Shown here: positions 47,921 through 52,950 of the stretch, one piece after another | Layout: the number at the start of each line of letters is the position of its first letter | Numbering within the stretch: position 1 is the first letter of the stretch | From: Bacteroidales bacterium UBA2861 | GTDB taxonomy: Bacteria > Bacteroidota > Bacteroidia > Bacteroidales > UBA932 | NCBI GenBank assembly: GCA_002350615.1 | Contig: DEFD01000007.1 | Location: forward strand, 57,431-110,380 | Reading direction: 5' to 3' | Length of the DNA stretch: 52,950 nt | Translations under genes and position numbers: made by a program | Notes under the pieces: model-generated | Databases searched by the model: none | What the model was told of the DNA's origin: nothing | The model's input: the letters and a program-made list of their open reading frames with translations, nothing else

Positions 47921-49936
47921 ATGTTAGAAAACGAAGAGATCAAACGTGCGGAACAACAGTATTCCGCAGACAGCATCCAGGTCCTCGAAGGCCTGGAAGC
48001 GGTGAGAAAGCGTCCGTCGATGTATATCGGCGACATCTCCGAGAGGGGATTGCATCATCTCGTTTACGAGGTGGTGGACAATTCCATCGACGAGGCCATG
48101 GCAGGGTTCTGCGACACCATAGACGTGCAGATACTTGAAGACAACTCCATAAGGGTACAGGATAACGGACGAGGCATCCCTACAGGCATGCATGAAAAAG
48201 AGCACCGTTCCGCCCTCGAAGTCGTTCTTACCGTTCTCCATGCCGGAGGTAAATTCAGCAAGAACAGCTACAAGGTTTCCGGAGGTCTTCACGGCGTGGG
48301 CGTGTCCTGCGTCAACGCACTGTCCGACCTGCTCATAGCGGAGGTTCACCGCGAGGGCAAGATTTTCCAGCAGAAGTATTCCAAAGGCAAGCCCATTACC
48401 CAGGTGGAAGTCATAGGTGAGTGCCCGGAAACGGATCACGGAACCATAATCACCTTCCATCCGGATGCTACCATTTTCACCCAGACCATCGTTTATAAAT
48501 ATGATACCCTGGCGGCACGTCTCCGCGAGCTCGCTTTCCTGAACAAGGGAATCAAGATCCGCCTCACCGACAAGCGCACCCTGGTGGACGAATTCGTTAC
48601 CGACGAGTCCGGCGAAAGCAAAGCCACCGGCAAGCAGGTTTACCGCACGGCCCTCTTCTATTCCGAAAAGGGACTCAGCGAGTTCATCGACTATCTCGAT
48701 GCAGGTGCCGAGAAACTCATTCCGGAACCCGTGTGCGTGAATTCGGACAAGATTATTCCCATCGACATCGCGCTGCAGTACAATACAGGTTACAGCGAGA
48801 AGATTTATTCTTACGTTAACAATATCAATACTATAGAAGGTGGAACCCACCTCCAGGGCTTCAAGATGGGCCTTTCGAGGTCCTTAAGGAACTATGCCGA
48901 CAAGAATAACCTTCTTGCAAAGTTCAAGGGCGAGCTCTCTCCTGAAGACTTCCGCGAAGGCCTCACCGCCGTTATTTCGGTAAAGGTCGCAGAGCCGCAG
49001 TTCGAGGGTCAGACCAAGACAAAGCTCGGCAACAGCGAAGTGACTTCCGCAGTTTCTCAGGCCACCGCAGCTGCTGTTGATACATATCTTGAGGAGCATC
49101 CGAAGGAGGCTAAGCTTATAATCGATAAGATTGTACTCGCCGCTACCGCCCGTGCTGCTGCCCGCAAGGCCCGCGAAATGGTCCAGAGAAAGACCGTCAT
49201 GACCGGGGCCGGCATGCCCGGAAAGCTCGCCGACTGCTCCGAGAGGGATCCTGAGAGATGCGAGCTCTTCCTCGTTGAGGGAGATTCCGCAGGCGGAACC
49301 GCCAAGCAGGGCCGTGACCGCCGTATCCAGGCTATCCTTCCCCTCCGAGGCAAGATTCTCAATGTGGAGAAGGCTGCCGGCGACCGTGCTTTCGAGAGCC
49401 AGGAGGTTCGTAATATCTATACCGCCCTCGGCGTAACCGTCGCCAAAGAGGATGAGAATGGGGAAAAGAAGATGGATCTCTCCAAGCTCCGTTATCACAA
49501 AGTCATCATTATGACCGATGCCGATGTCGACGGATCCCATATCGCCTGCCTTATTCTTACTTTCTTCTTCCGCTACATGTTCGACCTTATCAAGAACGGC
49601 TATGTCTATCTTGCAACTCCGCCGCTCTTCCTGGTCAAGAAGGGAAAGGAAGAGGTCTACTGCTGGACAGAAGGCCAGAGGGACGAAGCTGCAATGAGGC
49701 TAGGAAAGGGGTCTGACAAGGGTGTGACCATCCAGCGCTACAAAGGTCTTGGTGAAATGTCCGACCAGCAGCTCTGGGAGACCACAATGGATCCTTCGAG
49801 GCGCCTTCTCCGCCAGATAACAATCGAAAATGCCGCACAGGCGGAGCGTACATTCTCCATGCTCATGGGAGACGATGTACCGCCGCGCCGCCAGTTCATT
49901 GAAGAAAACGCCCACTACGCAAATATCGACGCATAA
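47921..49936 (+). CDS. gyrB: DNA gyrase subunit B
   Basis: A 671-residue ATPase subunit of gyrase, which introduces negative supercoils. The GHKL ATPase has LEAVRKRPSMYIGD, EVVDNSIDEA, VQDNGRGIP and GGLHGVGVSCVNALS; the TOPRIM domain has LFLVEGDSAGGTAKQGRDRRIQAILPLRGKILNVEKA and the metal-binding DADVDGSHI; the C terminus has RYKGLGEMS. The short linker after TOPRIM fits GyrB better than the E. coli-type extended subunit, and HPDATIF is gyrase-like; ParE is the less likely alternative. The next gene starts within its stop codon (TAATG). Confidence 0.95.
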   Translation: MLENEEIKRAEQQYSADSIQVLEGLEAVRKRPSMYIGDISERGLHHLVYEVVDNSIDEAMAGFCDTIDVQILEDNSIRVQDNGRGIPTGMHEKEHRSALEVVLTVLHAGGKFSKNSYKVSGGLHGVGVSCVNALSDLLIAEVHREGKIFQQKYSKGKPITQVEVIGECPETDHGTIITFHPDATIFTQTIVYKYDTLAARLRELAFLNKGIKIRLTDKRTLVDEFVTDESGESKATGKQVYRTALFYSEKGLSEFIDYLDAGAEKLIPEPVCVNSDKIIPIDIALQYNTGYSEKIYSYVNNINTIEGGTHLQGFKMGLSRSLRNYADKNNLLAKFKGELSPEDFREGLTAVISVKVAEPQFEGQTKTKLGNSEVTSAVSQATAAAVDTYLEEHPKEAKLIIDKIVLAATARAAARKAREMVQRKTVMTGAGMPGKLADCSERDPERCELFLVEGDSAGGTAKQGRDRRIQAILPLRGKILNVEKAAGDRAFESQEVRNIYTALGVTVAKEDENGEKKMDLSKLRYHKVIIMTDADVDGSHIACLILTFFFRYMFDLIKNGYVYLATPPLFLVKKGKEEVYCWTEGQRDEAAMRLGKGSDKGVTIQRYKGLGEMSDQQLWETTMDPSRRLLRQITIENAAQAERTFSMLMGDDVPPRRQFIEENAHYANIDA

Positions 49937-51996
49937 TGCGCTTGACTTTTCCGAAGATTCCGAGACGGATAATACCGCTCATCATCGCTTTCCTCGTCCT
50001 TGTGCTGTTTATGCCGAGGACGGCAAAGTTTGCTTACGACTACAGAAAAGGCACACCGTGGCCTTATGAGACTCTTGTAGCCCAGTTTGACTTCCCGATT
50101 TTGAAGACGGAAGAGCAAATTCAGCAGGAGAGGGAGGATATGGGAACAGGCATTGTCCCTTATTTCAAGAAATCTCAGGAAAGGACCAACTCCGTTATCA
50201 AGAATATTGAAGCCCTGGATCTTGGAAGGCATTCTTCCATGAAATCTGCGATTCTCCTTAAGGTCAAAGATATCTACGGAGTCGGTGTCATGTCTGATGC
50301 CAAGATAAAGCTCGGCAAGGGGCGCTCGGAGGTATCCAAGGATGTAATCTTCATTCAGACGGACAAGCGTGCCCAGAAGTATCCGGTTTCCGAGGTATAC
50401 AAGGTCTCCAGCGCCCAGAACAAACTGCTGGCTGATATATCCCAGGCCTATCCCCATGTCAATGCCGATTCGCTTCTTTCAAAAAGCGGAATCTATGATT
50501 TCATGGCCCCGAACCTTGAATTTGACAAGTCGATGACCGAGCTGGTTCATGCCGAGTCAGCGGATTACATTTCCCCGACTCTCGGGTATGTCAATGCCGA
50601 TCAGAAAATAGTTTCCAAAGGCGAGATAGTTACTTCTGAAGTCGCTCAGATGCTTGATTCCTACAAGGAAGAGTACAATAAGACCTACGGCTATGACGGC
50701 CCTCGTATACTGATTTGGCTCGGCAACATCATTATCGCCGTCGCTCTTCTGGCTATTCTGTACTTCTGCGTACTTTGCTCAAACAGGAAAATTTTCGATG
50801 ATAGGAACCGTTATCACTACCTGATTACGATTTTCCTGATCACAGCTCTTGCTGCATTCATTGTCGAAAGGCTCCATCCTTCATCGATTTTCATAGTGCC
50901 ATTCTCTCTCTCCGCCCTATACCTTGTGGCATTCTTCAAAAAGAGAGTGGTTTTCCCTGTGTATGCAGTATCGCTTCTGCCCCTTCTTGTCTATTCAGGC
51001 AATGGTCTCGAACTTTATGTAATGTTCCTGACAGCCGGAGCCGTTTCCATCTTCACATTCAAATACTTTGGCAAGGGCTGGCTCCAGTTCGTCAACGCGA
51101 TGATAGTGTTTGCGGTACTGGTATTCGTATACTTGGGCTTCCGTCTTATCGATACAGGAAGCGCCAACATACTTCAGACCATACTGAAGCTACTGCTCGG
51201 ATCCCTCCTCTCTGTGGCTCTTTATCCGGTCATATATCTTTTCGAGAAGCTGTTTAACCTGGTGTCGTCAACGCGTCTGGAGGAACTGGCCGATACCAAC
51301 AACAAGCTTTTGCAGGAGCTTTCCGCAAAGGCACCGGGCACTTTCCAGCACAGCCTACAGGTAATGCACCTTTGCAGCGCTGCAGCTCATTCTATCTATG
51401 CAAATGAGCCTCTGATTAGGGCAGGCGCCCTTTATCATGATATCGGAAAGATGACAAATCCTCTTTGCTTTATCGAGAATGAAACATCCACTAACGGGGC
51501 TACCAAGTTCCATAGCGGCCTCTCCCCGAAGGAAAGCGCAAGATATATAATTGCCCATGTGGATGAGGGGCTAAGGCTTGCGGATGAGTACAATCTCCCG
51601 GAGGTGATAAAGGATTTCATAAGGACCCACCATGGTACTTCTCCGACGGGATATTTCTATACTCAGTATCTCAATGAGGGGGGCGATCCTAATGACGCCG
51701 GAGATTTCTTCTATCACGGCGAGAAACCGGTTACCAAGGAACAGATAATCCTTATGATATGTGACTCGCTTGAAGCTGCTTCGAGGAGTCTTAAGGACTA
51801 TTCCGCAGAGACATTCGATACTTTTGTAGATAAGATTGTCGACAGTAAGCTTGCGCTCGGACAGCTTGAGCATGCCGATATTACCGTCAGCGAGCTTGGA
51901 ATCGTCAAGAATACATTGAAGAACTATCTCCGCCAGATGTACCACGGCAGAATTAAATATCCCGAAAGAAATAATAATAACAATAATAACGATTGA
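49936..51996 (+). CDS. 7TM-HD family phosphodiesterase (PgpH/YqfF-like)
   Basis: A 686-residue membrane protein with an N-terminal helix (IIPLIIAFLVLVLFMP), a ~230-residue extracytoplasmic 7TMR-HDED domain, seven transmembrane helices (about residues 255-435) and a cytoplasmic HD domain (FQHSLQVMHLCSAAAHSIYANEPLIRAGALYHDIGKM; IIAHVDEGLRLADEYNLP; RTHHGTS). In Firmicutes this architecture (PgpH) hydrolyses cyclic di-AMP, so a c-di-AMP role is likely. The last residues are RNNNNNNND, a run of Asn encoded by AAT/AAC repeats. The ATG shares the A of the gyrB TAA stop, and trigger factor starts 4 nt after its stop. Confidence 0.9.
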   Translation: MRLTFPKIPRRIIPLIIAFLVLVLFMPRTAKFAYDYRKGTPWPYETLVAQFDFPILKTEEQIQQEREDMGTGIVPYFKKSQERTNSVIKNIEALDLGRHSSMKSAILLKVKDIYGVGVMSDAKIKLGKGRSEVSKDVIFIQTDKRAQKYPVSEVYKVSSAQNKLLADISQAYPHVNADSLLSKSGIYDFMAPNLEFDKSMTELVHAESADYISPTLGYVNADQKIVSKGEIVTSEVAQMLDSYKEEYNKTYGYDGPRILIWLGNIIIAVALLAILYFCVLCSNRKIFDDRNRYHYLITIFLITALAAFIVERLHPSSIFIVPFSLSALYLVAFFKKRVVFPVYAVSLLPLLVYSGNGLELYVMFLTAGAVSIFTFKYFGKGWLQFVNAMIVFAVLVFVYLGFRLIDTGSANILQTILKLLLGSLLSVALYPVIYLFEKLFNLVSSTRLEELADTNNKLLQELSAKAPGTFQHSLQVMHLCSAAAHSIYANEPLIRAGALYHDIGKMTNPLCFIENETSTNGATKFHSGLSPKESARYIIAHVDEGLRLADEYNLPEVIKDFIRTHHGTSPTGYFYTQYLNEGGDPNDAGDFFYHGEKPVTKEQIILMICDSLEAASRSLKDYSAETFDTFVDKIVDSKLALGQLEHADITVSELGIVKNTLKNYLRQMYHGRIKYPERNNNNNNND

Positions 51997-52000
51997 TTTT

Positions 52001-52950
52001 ATGAATATTACCAAGAATCAGATTGATGATCTCAACGTACAGGTCACCATTTCTGTAGCAAATGAAGACTACGCCGAAACTGTCCGTAAGAGACTTAATG
52101 AAACCAAGAGAAAAGCTGATATCAGGGGCTTCCGCAGAGGAATGGCACCTCTTTCCCTTATCCAGAGGCTTTATGGGGACCAGGCCCTCTATGAGGCGGT
52201 CAATTCGGTCGTTTCCGATGCTCTTAACAACTTTATCAAGGACGAGAAACTTCGCGTAGTAGGGGAGCCTCTCCCTTCTGAGGACCAGAAAGAGAATGAG
52301 TGGAAGGCAGGCAACGATTTCGAGTTCAAATTCGATATTGCTCAGACTCCTGAGCTTAAATTCGAAGTCTCTGCTGATGACAAGATTCCTTACTATGAGA
52401 TCAATGTCACCAAGGCAGCAAAGGAAGAGATGAAGAAGAATATGCTCAGCCAGGCCGGCTCCCTCGAAGATGTTGAGAAGAGCACCGCTGAGGATTATAT
52501 CATTGCCGATATTTCCAACGGCGAGCATACAGCTGAAGGTGTCTATGTTTCAATCAAGAATGTTGCCGAGGATGTCCGCCCTCAGTTTGTCGGCCTCAAG
52601 GCTGATGACAAGGTTACAGTGAATGTCAATGAGGCTTTCACCAATGAGACCGACAGGGCCGCCATGCTGAAAGTCGGAAAAGACAAACTCGCTACCCTTA
52701 ATCCTGAGTTTACTTTCACTGTCGTCAATGTCAAATCCTTCGTTCCCGCTGAGGAGAACCAGGAGACCTATGACAAGCTCTTTGGAAAGGATGCAGTCAA
52801 GAGCGCTGAGGAGTTTGATGCCCGCATTGAGCAGCAGATAAAGTCCAACCACAAGCAGGATGCCGATTACCGTTTCTCTCTCGATGCCCGCAAGTATTTC
52901 CTTGACAAGGCTGACGTTCAGCTTCCGGAGGCTTTCCTCAAGAGGTGGCT
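52001..52950 (+). CDS. tig: Trigger factor (3' end outside window)
   Basis: The first ~316 residues of trigger factor, the ribosome-bound chaperone that meets nascent chains at the exit tunnel. The ribosome-docking signature appears as GFRRGMAPLSLIQRLYG (Met where many species have Lys). A divergent PPIase-like middle (SKSTAEDYIIADISNGEHTAEG...) and the start of the helical C-terminal domain (EEFDARIEQQIKSNHKQDADYRFSLDARKYFLDKADVQLPEAFLKRW) follow, typical of the Bacteroidetes form. The frame stays open to the window edge. It is downstream of the PgpH-like gene with only 4 nt between them. Confidence 0.92.
   Translation, partial: MNITKNQIDDLNVQVTISVANEDYAETVRKRLNETKRKADIRGFRRGMAPLSLIQRLYGDQALYEAVNSVVSDALNNFIKDEKLRVVGEPLPSEDQKENEWKAGNDFEFKFDIAQTPELKFEVSADDKIPYYEINVTKAAKEEMKKNMLSQAGSLEDVEKSTAEDYIIADISNGEHTAEGVYVSIKNVAEDVRPQFVGLKADDKVTVNVNEAFTNETDRAAMLKVGKDKLATLNPEFTFTVVNVKSFVPAEENQETYDKLFGKDAVKSAEEFDARIEQQIKSNHKQDADYRFSLDARKYFLDKADVQLPEAFLKRW

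Overview
The window comes from a Bacteroidales-type genome of moderate, slightly GC-leaning composition. The evidence is the recurring promoter motif TAnnTTTG (mostly TATATTTG or TATCTTTG, twice with TTTG 19 bp upstream), the near absence of Shine-Dalgarno sequences, an exporter/autokinase pair with a Tyr-Gly tail, GH2 beta-galactosidase, DPP4-type S9 peptidase, split 5'-nucleotidase lipoproteins, a tmRNA tag ending NYALAA, and a Bacteroidetes-type trigger factor. The species cannot be named from the sequence alone. I see no prophage, transposon, CRISPR array or complete defence island: this is mostly core chromosome with small accessory insertions.

Layout. 1-465 is the 3' end of GAPDH. 556-3685 (minus) is an aminotransferase / secreted C1 peptidase / PssA operon. 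3727-12395 (plus) is a tightly packed operon: unknown lipoprotein, DEDDy 3'-5' exonuclease, RlmI-like rRNA methyltransferase, then a complete RND efflux pump (adaptor, permease, outer-membrane factor). It runs tail-to-tail into mtnN (minus). 13152-16869 holds a small outer-membrane barrel and a GH2 beta-galactosidase. 16925-19240 is an RNA-rich segment with tRNA-Cys, tRNA-Val, a hairpin-rich spacer, an AAA ATPase/DUF4143 gene preceded by three 32-bp-phased repeats, and tmRNA. A Wza-like exporter and a Wzc-like tyrosine autokinase follow tmRNA directly. 22593-26916 (minus) holds tRNA-Ser and the chain holA - HsdR_N-like protein - cca - tyrosine recombinase - hpf.

26971-30805 (plus) joins a NatAB-like ABC exporter to a two-lipoprotein split 5'-nucleotidase. 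yicC (minus) and glnS (plus) diverge from one compact promoter, as do a ROK regulator (minus) and the operon sensor-like protein - trkH - RecD-like helicase - shortened DPP4 - phosphohexomutase (plus). A 117-bp inverted-repeat element separates that operon from the convergent ftsE-nth pair. The right end carries a TPR protein plus outer-membrane barrel pair, gyrB, a PgpH-like HD phosphodiesterase and the start of trigger factor.

No single element is clearly a new defence or mobile system. The strongest unexplained signals are: a recurring symmetric divergent promoter of 26-28 bp, three times exactly 28 bp, with several genes predicted to be leaderless; the 32-bp-phased repeats where the ATPase gene's -33 element should be; the tmRNA-exopolysaccharide linkage; the 117-bp inverted-repeat element; and the DPP4 gene cut short at its 5' end and translationally coupled to a helicase.
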